Part shown: in pieces, positions 21,163-30,720 of the stretch
Layout of the letters: the number at the start of each line of letters is the position of its first letter
How positions within the stretch are numbered: position 1 is the stretch's first letter
Origin: a virus
Virus record (IMG/VR): IMGVR_UViG_3300029448_000103
Coordinates: 1 to 42,323 of that record
Length of the DNA stretch: 42,323 nt
Reading direction: 5' to 3' (one strand)
Made by a program: the position numbers and the translations under genes
The notes under the pieces: generated by a model
Told to the model about the DNA's origin: nothing
Seen by the model: only the letters and a program-made list of their open reading frames with translations
The model's database searches: none

Positions 21163-22605
21163 ATGAAATATAAATTTAAAACAAAACCTTACACACATCA
21201 GTTAGAAGCATTAAAGCGTTCTTGGAATAAAGAAGAATACGCTTATTTTATGGAAATGGGAACAGGTAAATCCAAAGTTCTCATTGACAATATTGCTATC
21301 CTTTACGATAAAGGAGGCATTGACGCAGCGATCATTGTCGCACCTAAAGGGGTTTATAGAAACTGGTCAGAAAAAGAGATCCCTGCCCACATGCCAGATC
21401 ATGTGGTGAGGCACGTTGGGGTATGGAACCCTGCACCAAATCGAAAACAGAAAAAAGATTTGGTAAAGTTATTCGAACCCGATCACGATTTAAAAATACT
21501 CGTTATAAACGTTGAAGCATTCAGCACCAAGAAAGGTGTTGCTTTTGTGGAACGGTTTATCCTTGCTCATAACGCACTTCTAGCAATAGATGAGTCAACA
21601 ACAATTAAGAATCCCAAAGCACAGCGGACCAAGAACCTGTTAAAACTTTCTATTAATACAAAATACAAGAGAATTTTAACGGGTTTCCCTGTGACTCGAT
21701 CACCGCTTGATTTATACAGTCAATGCACGTTCTTGTCCCCTCATCTGTTGGGCTATACTTCTTATTACACATTCCAAAACAGATACGCTCAGTTACTAAA
21801 CCGCAAGATGGGTGCTCGGTCGTTTAGACAGGTAGTTGGGTATCAAAATTTAGAAGAATTAACGGAAAGTGTAGGGAAGTTTTCCTATCGTGTACTAAAG
21901 AAAGAGTGTTTAGATCTTCCTGACAAGGTTTACCAACGCAGAGAAGTAGAACTAACTCCCGAACAAAAGAAAGTATATAACGAATTAAAAGAATACGCGA
22001 TGGCTGAACTTGATTCACATGAGATTGTCAGCGTTACTTCAGTTCTTACACAGATTTTAAGACTACATCAGGTGGTTTGTGGTTTCGTTAAGCATGACAA
22101 CGGCGAAGAAGTCGAGATTAAAAACAATCGTTTAGACGAACTTGTAAACGTATTGCAAGAAGTACAAGGTAAAACAATTATCTGGGCGAACTACCAGTAC
22201 GATATTAAAAGAATATTAAAAACCTTACAGGAAATTACAGGAACCGATAGCGTTGCGACGTATTACGGCGAAACACCTGACGAAGAAAGACAAGAAATTA
22301 TCAGACGGTTCCAGGACCCTAATTCAGAACTACAATATTTAATCAGTAATGTGCAAACAGGGGGTTATGGCATTACACTGACAGAAGCAAGCACCGTTAT
22401 TTATTATTCCAATAATTATGACCTTGAAAAACGATTACAGTCTGAAGACCGTGCTCATCGTATTGGTCAAACGAATAAAGTAACGTATATTGATCTTGTT
22501 TCTAAGGGAACTGTGGATGAAAAGATCGTAAAAGCGTTACGAAAGAAATTAAACCTCGCCCAAGAAGTATTAGGAGATGAAAAGTGGAAAGATTGGATTA
22601 CCTAG
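21163..22605 (+). CDS. SNF2-family DNA helicase/translocase
   Basis: 480 residues and the only rightward gene. Motifs in order: Walker A MGTGKSK (32-38), a DEST box in place of DEAH (143-146), a helicase C-terminal part with QTGGYGITLTEASTVIYY, and the motif VI region RLQSEDRAHRIGQTNKV. This is the phage SNF2 type with a short N-terminal lobe. SNF2 enzymes track along duplex DNA and displace proteins; they do not unwind it as a true replicative helicase does. Its end overlaps the end of the converging virion gene by eight bases, with no obvious terminator between them. Confidence 0.95.
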   Translation: MKYKFKTKPYTHQLEALKRSWNKEEYAYFMEMGTGKSKVLIDNIAILYDKGGIDAAIIVAPKGVYRNWSEKEIPAHMPDHVVRHVGVWNPAPNRKQKKDLVKLFEPDHDLKILVINVEAFSTKKGVAFVERFILAHNALLAIDESTTIKNPKAQRTKNLLKLSINTKYKRILTGFPVTRSPLDLYSQCTFLSPHLLGYTSYYTFQNRYAQLLNRKMGARSFRQVVGYQNLEELTESVGKFSYRVLKKECLDLPDKVYQRREVELTPEQKKVYNELKEYAMAELDSHEIVSVTSVLTQILRLHQVVCGFVKHDNGEEVEIKNNRLDELVNVLQEVQGKTIIWANYQYDIKRILKTLQEITGTDSVATYYGETPDEERQEIIRRFQDPNSELQYLISNVQTGGYGITLTEASTVIYYSNNYDLEKRLQSEDRAHRIGQTNKVTYIDLVSKGTVDEKIVKALRKKLNLAQEVLGDEKWKDWIT

Positions 22606-23506
22606 AACGATATAATTTTGCTCGTTCAGCTGCTCTCTTTCGCTCGTCTTCAAGTTCGTTGTAATACTGAGCGTCTAAACCCATATCAAGTCTAAGGTCT
22701 TTATCAGCTTCTGTCATAGAATCCATTAGCATTTGTTTGTGAAATTCTAGGTCTTTATCACTGATAGTTCTACCTTGTTGAGCGTTTGCTTGTGCCAATA
22801 GTTTAGCTAATTGTTCTAAATTAGCATCAACCCTAGTTTTATCAACACCACCCATACCCATCAGATCGCCTTCGTTAAGGATCATTCCTTGACCACGAGT
22901 TACGTCAAACATATCTAATCCATTCATGATCATCTGACGTAAGGTATCGCTTTGTTGTTCTAAATTTTGTTCCTCTAACCCCTCTGAAGTTAAAGGTCTG
23001 CCACTAGCCGCATACATATATTTGCCACCCATCGCTTTTTCAGGGTCCATATATTTACCACCCATCGCGTACATCGGACCACCCTGTGCCATCATCATTG
23101 GATCTTGTTCCATCATCATTGGATCTTGTTCCATCATCATAGGGTCTTGTTGAGTGCTTTCCACTAACAGTGCTTTTGCAGTGTCTAAAATTGCTACAGC
23201 CGCACCAATATCGCCTTGTGCTCGACCGACAACCGCTTCAGCAAGAGCTCCAGCATCTTCTTCAATAGATCCTTGTTCTTCTTCCATAGGCATTTGTTCA
23301 GCCATCATCATATCGGGGGACATTCCACCCATATCAGAAGGCATTCCGCCCATATCAGAAGGTATTCTACCCGTATCAGGAGGGGACATAGGAGGTGTTT
23401 GTGGAGGCATCATTCCTCCAAGACCTCCACCCATCATAGGTTGAGGAACATCCTCTCTGCCGCCTTGCATCATTATGCTCGTTAAATCTTGTATGCCATT
23501 TGCCAT
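22598..23506 (-). CDS. Met-rich virion candidate with GRTISDKD element
   Basis: 302 residues, with a Met/Pro/Gly-rich N-terminal half holding a 21-base tandem repeat encoding QDPMMME (23089-23151) and a DMGGMPS repeat (23328-23369). The C-terminal half is helical and contains QGRTISDKDLEFHKQML, similar to GRTLSDKDLAYHLEM in the protein at 28106-29737. Both start MANGI. The position at the end of the virion block, composition and low-complexity region suggest an internal or ejection protein; function unproven. Confidence 0.68.
   Translation of the reverse strand: MANGIQDLTSIMMQGGREDVPQPMMGGGLGGMMPPQTPPMSPPDTGRIPSDMGGMPSDMGGMSPDMMMAEQMPMEEEQGSIEEDAGALAEAVVGRAQGDIGAAVAILDTAKALLVESTQQDPMMMEQDPMMMEQDPMMMAQGGPMYAMGGKYMDPEKAMGGKYMYAASGRPLTSEGLEEQNLEQQSDTLRQMIMNGLDMFDVTRGQGMILNEGDLMGMGGVDKTRVDANLEQLAKLLAQANAQQGRTISDKDLEFHKQMLMDSMTEADKDLRLDMGLDAQYYNELEDERKRAAERAKLYRSR
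23089..23151 (-). repeat. 21-bp coding tandem repeat (QDPMMME)
   Basis: Three copies of CCATCATCATTGGATCTTGTT at 23089-23109, 23110-23130 and 23131-23151, the last with two changes, encoding three nearly identical heptapeptides. A second 21-bp pair lies at 23328-23348 and 23349-23369. Confidence 0.85.
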
Positions 23507-23508
23507 TA

Positions 23509-24807
23509 TTATCTCCTTGGTCGGAATCCCGCTTGGAATACCTGTGTGGTTAGTGTATCGTTTTGTCCGTTCATCGGCAACTGCGATAACCCTTTATTTA
23601 AAAAACTGTCCCCTAAATACATTCCGCCTTTTGCTCCTGGAGGTGTTTGATCATCTATAAATGTCCTTGGCGGTCTTTTAGGTGGAGGAGCTATTGGACG
23701 AGGAAGTGGTGTATAAACAGGCTCAAATCCTGGAGCTGTTCCAAATTTTTTCGGAGTCATTGCTCTAACAAGCGCAGGTGCTCCGCTTTCAAAAGACGTT
23801 GGTCTTTTATACATTTCAGGCGCGGGCTGTGGCGGTGGAGCTACTGGTGGAGCTACTGGTGGAGCTACTGGTGGAGCTACTGGTGGCGATGGAGTATAAG
23901 GACCCCGTCCTCCTGTTCCTGGACCTCTGCCTCTGCCTCTGTTTACAGGTGTGCCTGAATCAAAAACTCCTCGATAAAAATTTCCTGGAGTTGACTGTTT
24001 TGGTTCCGTATTATAGGGAACTTGAACGTCTCCTGGTTCTATATCGATCATTCCTATAAGTTCTTCAATCGAAAGATCATTTGGATTACCCATACCGCTG
24101 TTAAGATAATCAAAAGTAGTTTGATCAAACGGTCTATTAATATTGTCCGTTCCTCCGCCCGCTATTGTTTGTGCTAAGCCTCTTTCAATTTCTTCCATAG
24201 TTGGAATATTAGCAATATTGTTAGTAATATCTACTGTTGGTAAAGGCATTTCTTCTTCAATAAATTTGCGATCAGGACCTTTATATCGTTGCATATTGCC
24301 TTCATCATCTAAATAAAATGGATCATAACGAATTACATTTTCATTCTTTCGAGGATCCTCTTTAATCGAACGCACAAGATTTGGATCTGCAAAAATTTCA
24401 ACAGGACTTGTCACTGGCGGACTAGCAACAGAAGCTACAGGTGTATTCATTATTGGATTTTCAATTCTCGGACCGCTTGGTGGTCTTTGTCGAGGTGTAA
24501 AAACATCTTTCTTAAAATCAACATTAGGCAACGACGCAATACCTTGTTCCGCTTCTTTTGCCATTATATTTTTATAATCAGCCACATCTGCTTCGTATTG
24601 ATCTGTTGCGTTTCTGTTCGCAGTTACGGCTTCTTTTCGTAAATTAAGGGCATCAAGTATCTCAGGAGTAAGCCCCGCAACAGGTGAATAATTAGGAACC
24701 GCTACAGGCGGTGCTGTAACAGGTGAATAAGTTGGGGCAGGTTCTCCTATAAAAGTTCGCTCTGCTCCTCCAAATCTAGGTCCTCGTGCTCCTCTGCCTC
24801 TAGCCAT
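23509..24807 (-). CDS. Pro/Gly-rich virion candidate with PPVA repeats
   Basis: 432 residues starting MARGRGARGPRF at ATG 24807 with GGAGCACCATA. It is Pro, Gly and Arg rich with a four-copy PPVA repeat (12-bp unit at 23834-23881) around residues 309-325. A middle segment (IPTMEEIERGLAQ, DLSIEELIGMIDIE) is more ordered. Mostly disordered by composition. It is coupled to the 1099-residue gene through TAATG. I do not recognise it; an internal or tail-associated virion protein is the likeliest reading. Confidence 0.62.
   Translation of the reverse strand: MARGRGARGPRFGGAERTFIGEPAPTYSPVTAPPVAVPNYSPVAGLTPEILDALNLRKEAVTANRNATDQYEADVADYKNIMAKEAEQGIASLPNVDFKKDVFTPRQRPPSGPRIENPIMNTPVASVASPPVTSPVEIFADPNLVRSIKEDPRKNENVIRYDPFYLDDEGNMQRYKGPDRKFIEEEMPLPTVDITNNIANIPTMEEIERGLAQTIAGGGTDNINRPFDQTTFDYLNSGMGNPNDLSIEELIGMIDIEPGDVQVPYNTEPKQSTPGNFYRGVFDSGTPVNRGRGRGPGTGGRGPYTPSPPVAPPVAPPVAPPVAPPPQPAPEMYKRPTSFESGAPALVRAMTPKKFGTAPGFEPVYTPLPRPIAPPPKRPPRTFIDDQTPPGAKGGMYLGDSFLNKGLSQLPMNGQNDTLTTQVFQAGFRPRR
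23834..23881 (-). repeat. 12-bp tandem repeat (four copies) in coding sequence
   Basis: Four copies of GGTGGAGCTACT on the plus strand, encoding Pro-Val-Ala-Pro repeats in the Pro-rich virion candidate. Exact copies suggest recent slippage. Confidence 0.85.
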
Positions 24808-27800
24808 TATGGTGCTCCTTGATTAGTTCCTAATATTCCAGGAACTAAGTCTCCTACTGTTCTCGGGGAATAAAAAGGAATATCTTCTTCTACAAATTCT
24901 TTTCTGTTTTTATCGTAATCTTTTAATGTATTACCAACATCCACATACATTGGAATGCCCGTACTGATTAAAGTCCGTGCAAAATTATTTAATTTTTTCC
25001 TTCCTGTTATTGCAGCAACGTAATCATTAAAAAGTTTTTCGTCTTTTAAAATATTTCCAACAAAACTTAAATTTCTTTCACCAATTAATTTTTCAAAAGC
25101 TGTTACTCGTCTACCAAATTGAGTTAAAGGTGGAATAAAGAAACGTTTTAAATAATTAATTCCTGGATCCGTTATCTGTTGTTCTAGTTCTCTACGAGTT
25201 AATGAAGAAGTTGTTAAGTCTGTTGTTTGTCGTAAACCCATGTCCCTTAAAACATTTAAGTTTTTAAGAAAAGCATCTGCGTCATCTCCCAATAAACGTT
25301 TATAAACTCCTGCAAAACTAAGATCAGCTCCAACTAAATCTTCGGGTCCAAAACCCTCATCCATTATTCGATTTAATTTTCTAACATCAAAAAATCCATC
25401 TGTTGTAGAAAAAGTAATTAAATATTTTTTAGTTGCATCACCAAGTTGCTGTTGTAGAATTTTTCTTTCTTTATCTGTTGCTGTTTTTAAAATTTCATCA
25501 AGTAAATCTAAGTCATCAATTAATTCCCCAGACGCTTTCTTTGTTTGACCTGTTCCCAATATTCTTGTAACAATATTGAACGGGTTACTTTCTCCAAAAG
25601 CTCTTTCCATTAAATTAATTCTCTTCTCTAAGCCCTCTAACGGTTCGATAACGTTTTTATTAAAAGATTGTGGACTATCGAATATTTTTCCAAACTGTTC
25701 TTCTGGAAAAAGTTCTCGCAAAGTGCCCCTATTATTTCGTAAAAATTTTCTATAATCAGAAGCTAGTTTTAAAGACGATGTTCCTTCAACGTCTAAATAA
25801 TTTCTTTTTATATAATCGATTGTTTCGTTTCTAAGAGTATTTATTTCAGGTTGTGCCCCTGATTCTTCTAAAAAATTCATAAAGTTGCGAACCTTAGTAT
25901 TTCTTCCCGCTCTAGGTGTGTTAGTAGAAAACAAATAATTTATTACAGACTCTGGTTGTTGTCTTCCTAAGTCTCTAGTAACAATATTGTTCGCTAATTC
26001 CATACCGTATTTTTGAGCCATAAATAAATCGACAAGCTCATCTGCTTCGTCTCTAGGGAGTGCTTTACGAACTTGTTGTATCATTTGATCTTCAATATCG
26101 TTTTGTAAATCTCTAGCTAAATTAAAAATTTTAGTAGAGGCTGCGTCTTTCGAAGGGTCTATACTGCTCGCGTATGCGTTTAAATCCATTCTTAAATTAT
26201 TTATCTCAGGAAGTGTCAAATCACCTTCTGAATATCTAAGCAATCGTTCTTGCGCTTCTTCATTAAAAAATTTTCTAAATTCAACAGAAGCCTCTTTGCC
26301 ACCAACATTCATTAAACCATCGCCTTGCGAAGCATTTTTAAATTTTAAAAGACTTTTTCTAAATAATCGTCCACTAAACAAATCTTGCAATCGTTCATCT
26401 TTTAATGCTTCGTCTATGTCGTTTCCTAACTGTTCTTTATATTCTCGTGAAAGATTATTAATTCGAGAAGTAAAACGAGTGTATAAATTTGATGAGGCTT
26501 TTTTATCCACAACCTCATCTAATAAACCTTTATCACCCGCTTTTTTAAAATCATCTAAACTACCACGAAGTCTTGAAATAATAGCTTCTCCTTCTGCAAC
26601 AAAATCACCGCGTTGTCTGCCGAATAAATTAGTGATTTCTTTTCCAACTGTTTGAGCGGTTACGCCAGCATCTAAATTACCGTATAAAGCGTTAAAAAAT
26701 CTTTGAATTGTTTCTTCATTTCCTGCCATTAGCTCGTCATAAAAGTTTTTATATTGAGGGTTTGCTCCTGATTCAATAAGCAACCTTTCTATATCTGCGA
26801 TCCTAGAATCTTTAGACGCTTGAGCCATTGTAGGGTTATACGCAGGTATTTTTTCTCCAATTTCAGAACTAAGCTGAGTTATCGCTTCATCTATGTCTAA
26901 TAAACTAACAGCTTCTTCTCTGCCGCCAACACCTTTAACTTTTACACCTTCTTTGCTTTCTCGTATTCGTTTTATTGCTGCTCTTATTTCTGTTAATTCT
27001 GCAGCCTCGATGTCTTTACCTCTTGCAATTCGATATAGTTTAGGAACTCCGTTTAAAAAAGCATCTACTGTTTGATTACCTGCGTAAGCTAAAAGGAATA
27101 ACCAACCAGACTCTGTAACCAGATCGAGCAGTCCTCTATCATGAGCCCCATAAGCAAGTCCTATAAACCTTTGCAATAAATTTGTAGTAGCCGCGCCGCC
27201 AGACAATAAAACGTTGCCTGCAACACTGTCCATAATTCTATTAACTTTAGTTACTTCGGACCTTGGAACAGCTTTTAAGAAATCATCGAATTTATTTAAC
27301 CCTTTTGCACCTATGAAAACTTCTGCAGCGACTACAGGACCTTCTTGTAAAGCAAACTCTGCTACGTCCATACCTCCAACTAAAGGAGAATCAAACATAA
27401 CAGGTTCTTTACCTTCTTCAAAATAAGCTATACCAAGTTCTGGTCGAGAAGGATCAATATACGCAAAATCTCCAGGAAGTTCTTTTGAAAAATTACTTCT
27501 TATATCAGGATTTTTTCGAGCAAGAGGACCTAAACCTAAATTTTCTTTTGCATAATTTAAATCTTTAGGGGTTACATTTCTTGGAGCTCCGAAAGCTATT
27601 GCATTTCTAAACTTAACAATATTTTCTGTATCTAATTCTTTTTCTGGATCAATACCTAAACTTGCTATTGTTTTTGCATTTTCGTAACCAAATTTAAAAG
27701 GCTCGATTCTTTCAGGAACAGGCATACCCGCAGTGCCTGCTAACATAGCTTCTCTAGTTGGTCCAAGTTCTTCTTTAACAGCTCTCATTCTTTCTTGATC

Positions 27801-28106
27801 TGCCTTATATGTTTCCCGAGCTTTTTCAAAAACTGGATCACTATAATCAATCGGAGGAAGATTATACCTTGATAACCGTGTTTTAGGATCAAAACTACTA
27901 ACGTATTGGTTATATACGTCAGGACTCATCATTCTTTGTGCCATTGTATTTAGCTCTGGACTAGAAAGAACAGCTAAAACACCAAGCTCATCTTGATTTA
28001 AAACACTGCCGTATGTACGATTACTGTTATCAGTAAGAGTTCTTTTTGACAGTTCATCAGCAAGAGCTGAACGTTGTTCTAAAAATATGTCTTGGGAGGT
28101 CGCCAT
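24807..28106 (-). CDS. Large helical virion protein, ejection-protein candidate
   Basis: 1099 residues, the largest protein here. It is mostly helical and charged, with long heptad-like stretches (for example LSREYKEQLGNDIDEALKDE). A more hydrophobic region at roughly residues 285-355 (VLLSGGAATTNLLQRF, GWLFLLAYAGNQTVDAFL) might enter a membrane. Such size, helix content and a hydrophobic patch fit internal core or ejection proteins of podoviruses (T7 gp15/gp16-like role). No lysozyme or transglycosylase motif is seen. Start ATG 28106 overlaps the upstream stop; function is inferred from position and composition. Confidence 0.62.
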   Translation of the reverse strand: MATSQDIFLEQRSALADELSKRTLTDNSNRTYGSVLNQDELGVLAVLSSPELNTMAQRMMSPDVYNQYVSSFDPKTRLSRYNLPPIDYSDPVFEKARETYKADQERMRAVKEELGPTREAMLAGTAGMPVPERIEPFKFGYENAKTIASLGIDPEKELDTENIVKFRNAIAFGAPRNVTPKDLNYAKENLGLGPLARKNPDIRSNFSKELPGDFAYIDPSRPELGIAYFEEGKEPVMFDSPLVGGMDVAEFALQEGPVVAAEVFIGAKGLNKFDDFLKAVPRSEVTKVNRIMDSVAGNVLLSGGAATTNLLQRFIGLAYGAHDRGLLDLVTESGWLFLLAYAGNQTVDAFLNGVPKLYRIARGKDIEAAELTEIRAAIKRIRESKEGVKVKGVGGREEAVSLLDIDEAITQLSSEIGEKIPAYNPTMAQASKDSRIADIERLLIESGANPQYKNFYDELMAGNEETIQRFFNALYGNLDAGVTAQTVGKEITNLFGRQRGDFVAEGEAIISRLRGSLDDFKKAGDKGLLDEVVDKKASSNLYTRFTSRINNLSREYKEQLGNDIDEALKDERLQDLFSGRLFRKSLLKFKNASQGDGLMNVGGKEASVEFRKFFNEEAQERLLRYSEGDLTLPEINNLRMDLNAYASSIDPSKDAASTKIFNLARDLQNDIEDQMIQQVRKALPRDEADELVDLFMAQKYGMELANNIVTRDLGRQQPESVINYLFSTNTPRAGRNTKVRNFMNFLEESGAQPEINTLRNETIDYIKRNYLDVEGTSSLKLASDYRKFLRNNRGTLRELFPEEQFGKIFDSPQSFNKNVIEPLEGLEKRINLMERAFGESNPFNIVTRILGTGQTKKASGELIDDLDLLDEILKTATDKERKILQQQLGDATKKYLITFSTTDGFFDVRKLNRIMDEGFGPEDLVGADLSFAGVYKRLLGDDADAFLKNLNVLRDMGLRQTTDLTTSSLTRRELEQQITDPGINYLKRFFIPPLTQFGRRVTAFEKLIGERNLSFVGNILKDEKLFNDYVAAITGRKKLNNFARTLISTGIPMYVDVGNTLKDYDKNRKEFVEEDIPFYSPRTVGDLVPGILGTNQGAP

Positions 28107-29737
28107 TATTGTCTACTTAATTCTTCTAAAATAGTCTCATCTAGCGAAGCTGTTCCTTTTTTATCGTCTGAAACATTTGTTCCTGATTTCGCAGATGGTG
28201 TTTTTCCATAAGTAGCGTACCAGTTTGTAAGATTTGGGTCTTGACGATGCCTAGTTAAAATATTTTTAAATTGATAATTGTCTGTATTTTTATAATTTTT
28301 TCCATCAACATCATAAAGCACGTTTATGAAACCCTGAAGCTGTTCATCTTTTTGCAAAGTATCTAAGGAACCATACCTACCCGCGTCTATCGTATTTATA
28401 GGAAGACTAGATCGTGCATAAGTATCTGTGTCTTCAAGAATTTGATTAACCAGTCCGATTAAGTTCTTTTTAACTACTTGGGGATTGTCTGAAGCTCCAA
28501 AACCAACCATTTCTAAATGGTAAGCTAAATCTTTATCTGAAAGCGTTCGACCTGTTTGACCATTTGCAGCTGCCGCAAGATATGCCATTTGTAACATAAG
28601 AGAACGAACTCTTACGTTTTCATAAGCTCTATCACCTAAAATTTCTCTAAAATTAACTGTAGAATTTTCTTTTTCAAAAGCAGTCATTGCCGCTTGTTGT
28701 TGTTCATCATTTCCTGATTTTAAAGCATCGTAAAGTTGTGAAGATAAGGCTCCTGTTCCAGAGTCTATTCCTAGTCTAACATCGTCTGTAGTTGCGAAAG
28801 GAACTCCAAACCTATTCATTAATTGATCAACGTTTACTAAAACACTATCTAATGCCCTTTCTACGTTAGCAACGGTACTTATCGTTGAATCAGGATTATC
28901 TAAAAATTCAATAGTTTGTCCTGCAATATTTACAAATTGCATCGCTGACCTATCTTTATTTAAAACTTCTGTTTCAATAGTAGCTAGTGTTTGGTAATTT
29001 TTATCTATAAACGAACTAGGATCAACCCCCTTAGCTAGGAGAGCTTCAAGACTTACATAATTTCTATTTTTAAAACTCGGATCTAATATGTCTGTGTACC
29101 CACTTTTATCGTCTGAAACAACCGTTGTTATACCTGTGTCTGGATCTTCTATAGCGTCACGAGGATCCCAAATACCTTGTTTTAAAGCGTTAAAATCAAT
29201 ATAGGTGTCCTTTTTTAAGTTCGCATCTGTCCTAGATTTAATAAAATCTGCTCGGCTTATTTCTTTAGTTGCTTCTTTAGCTTTTGCATCTTTTTTCAAG
29301 GCTAAATAAGTCTTCACGTAATCACCTGCACCTCTGTCCATCATAGAAGCAGCGGCAATATTAGCAATTTCATCAAAACCAAAACCATCTTTTGGAGCTG
29401 GCTCACCGTAAATTCGATAAGCATCTAATTGAGCTTGCTGAAATTTATTTAAGTCTCCGTCTTTGAGCTGCTGTTCTGTTAAACCAAGTTGATCCATAGC
29501 GTATTGTTCAGGGGTGCGTGGAGTATCTTCTCCGCCGAAGCGGTTAATGAGAGCTTCTATGCCAAGGGGAGCGAGACCGCCTAATTTTTCAAAAATATCA
29601 GGCTCAGGAGCTCGTCTGTTAATTGATCGAGGTCTAGGAAAATTAGGAGCCATAGGCTGTAATTTCACAGGAGTAACTCCTGGACTTTTTTCACCACCAA
29701 AAGTTGGAAAGGGCAATCCTGCAATACCGTTAGCCAT
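28106..29737 (-). CDS. Virion candidate with GRTLSDKD element
   Basis: 543 residues starting MANGIAGLPF at ATG 29737 (TAATG coupling). The first 70 residues are Pro/Gly rich. The rest is helical, with MLQMAYLAAAANGQTGRTLSDKDLAYHLEM around residue 400. A (G/A)-x-GR-x-(L/I)SDKD motif of this kind is familiar from phage internal or tail-tip proteins, though I cannot name the family. It shares the start and the motif with the protein at 22598-23506, which may be a shortened relative. Confidence 0.65.
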   Translation of the reverse strand: MANGIAGLPFPTFGGEKSPGVTPVKLQPMAPNFPRPRSINRRAPEPDIFEKLGGLAPLGIEALINRFGGEDTPRTPEQYAMDQLGLTEQQLKDGDLNKFQQAQLDAYRIYGEPAPKDGFGFDEIANIAAASMMDRGAGDYVKTYLALKKDAKAKEATKEISRADFIKSRTDANLKKDTYIDFNALKQGIWDPRDAIEDPDTGITTVVSDDKSGYTDILDPSFKNRNYVSLEALLAKGVDPSSFIDKNYQTLATIETEVLNKDRSAMQFVNIAGQTIEFLDNPDSTISTVANVERALDSVLVNVDQLMNRFGVPFATTDDVRLGIDSGTGALSSQLYDALKSGNDEQQQAAMTAFEKENSTVNFREILGDRAYENVRVRSLMLQMAYLAAAANGQTGRTLSDKDLAYHLEMVGFGASDNPQVVKKNLIGLVNQILEDTDTYARSSLPINTIDAGRYGSLDTLQKDEQLQGFINVLYDVDGKNYKNTDNYQFKNILTRHRQDPNLTNWYATYGKTPSAKSGTNVSDDKKGTASLDETILEELSRQ

Positions 29738-30720
29738 TAGAACAACGAGCCTCCCGTCATACTATTAAAATTGAAGTTGCCCATATTATAAGCTCCAGGA
29801 ATCCCTACATTAGGAGCGCCCATAACTCCGCCCGTTGGAGCGTAAGCACTTCCGTAAGGTGCGGCAGTGGCGCCAGCATAACCGTAACCACCTGCCAACG
29901 GTCCAAGAGCTGCGGTAATCGAACCAACGTTTTGTAATGTTTGCATCGGTAAATTATATTGACCGACGAAGTTTTGATAACCGAGATCCATAAGCGACTG
30001 GCTTCTTCCTCGACCAAGTCCACCCATGCCCATCATGCGTTGAACATCTTGTCCTTGTAGTCCTTGAAGTGCTGGAGCCATACCACCGTACAGACCCCCG
30101 ACACCTCCAAACATTTGTCCGCCCTGTAATCGTCTATTTTGCTGTGCTTCAAATGCTTGTTGTGCGGCTCCTCTCGCGCCTTGATAACCTGCGGACCGTA
30201 TTCCGCCAACTGCTTCTGCAGCTCCTCGAGCCGTATCTGCGGCTAAATCTTCACGTCTAAGCCTAGAACGTGCAGAACCAAACGCTCCACCTTGAACCGC
30301 TTGATCACGCATTCCCATATCACCTTTAGCCAACCCTTCGCTAACATCCCGAAGTGTTTGTTGTACAACTTGATCTTCGTAAGGATCGTAAAAACCGCTA
30401 ATTGATCCAGGATCAAATTGTCCTAATCCTTGACCAATAGTTTGTCGTGCTTGCCCCAGTGTATCGGCTTGTGCTCGTAGATAAGGTCGGTAACTGCCAA
30501 TAGCGGAATCAGAAAGCTGCATTGCATAACGTTCACGAGGATCGAAATCAGCAACTCTTTGCCCTGTATAAGTAAAGGGGCTTGAGTCTGCTTGACCCAT
30601 TTGATCGAACTGCTCAGTTAAAAAATTACGCGCACGGGGGAAGATATCTTGTTGTAAGAATCCCCCTATATAAGGCGCGGGTGCCTGACTCGAATATTCG
30701 TAATCTTCTCTACTAGCCAT
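29737..30720 (-). CDS. Gly/Gln/Ala-rich virion protein
   Basis: 327 residues. The N-terminal half has DSSPFTYTGQRVADFDPRE and FYDPYEDQVVQQTLRD with QGGAFGSARSRLRRED, a pattern I remember from uncultured marine phage structural proteins. The C-terminal half is Gly/Met/Tyr rich and low in charge (MMGMGGLGRGRSQS, GGYGYAGATAAPYGSAY), likely flexible. It overlaps the preceding gene by eight bases. The function is unknown; position between ejection candidates and tail genes suggests a virion or core role. Confidence 0.68.
   Translation of the reverse strand: MASREDYEYSSQAPAPYIGGFLQQDIFPRARNFLTEQFDQMGQADSSPFTYTGQRVADFDPRERYAMQLSDSAIGSYRPYLRAQADTLGQARQTIGQGLGQFDPGSISGFYDPYEDQVVQQTLRDVSEGLAKGDMGMRDQAVQGGAFGSARSRLRREDLAADTARGAAEAVGGIRSAGYQGARGAAQQAFEAQQNRRLQGGQMFGGVGGLYGGMAPALQGLQGQDVQRMMGMGGLGRGRSQSLMDLGYQNFVGQYNLPMQTLQNVGSITAALGPLAGGYGYAGATAAPYGSAYAPTGGVMGAPNVGIPGAYNMGNFNFNSMTGGSLF

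Noticed and set aside
23089-23881. Tandem repeats that might suggest a CRISPR array
   Set aside because: Units are 21 and 12 bp, directly adjacent, in frame with a coding sequence and without spacers.
23647-24059. Plus-strand frames with WSYWWSYWW or VELLVELLVELL repeats
   Set aside because: These are the reverse side of the 12-bp PPVA repeat.
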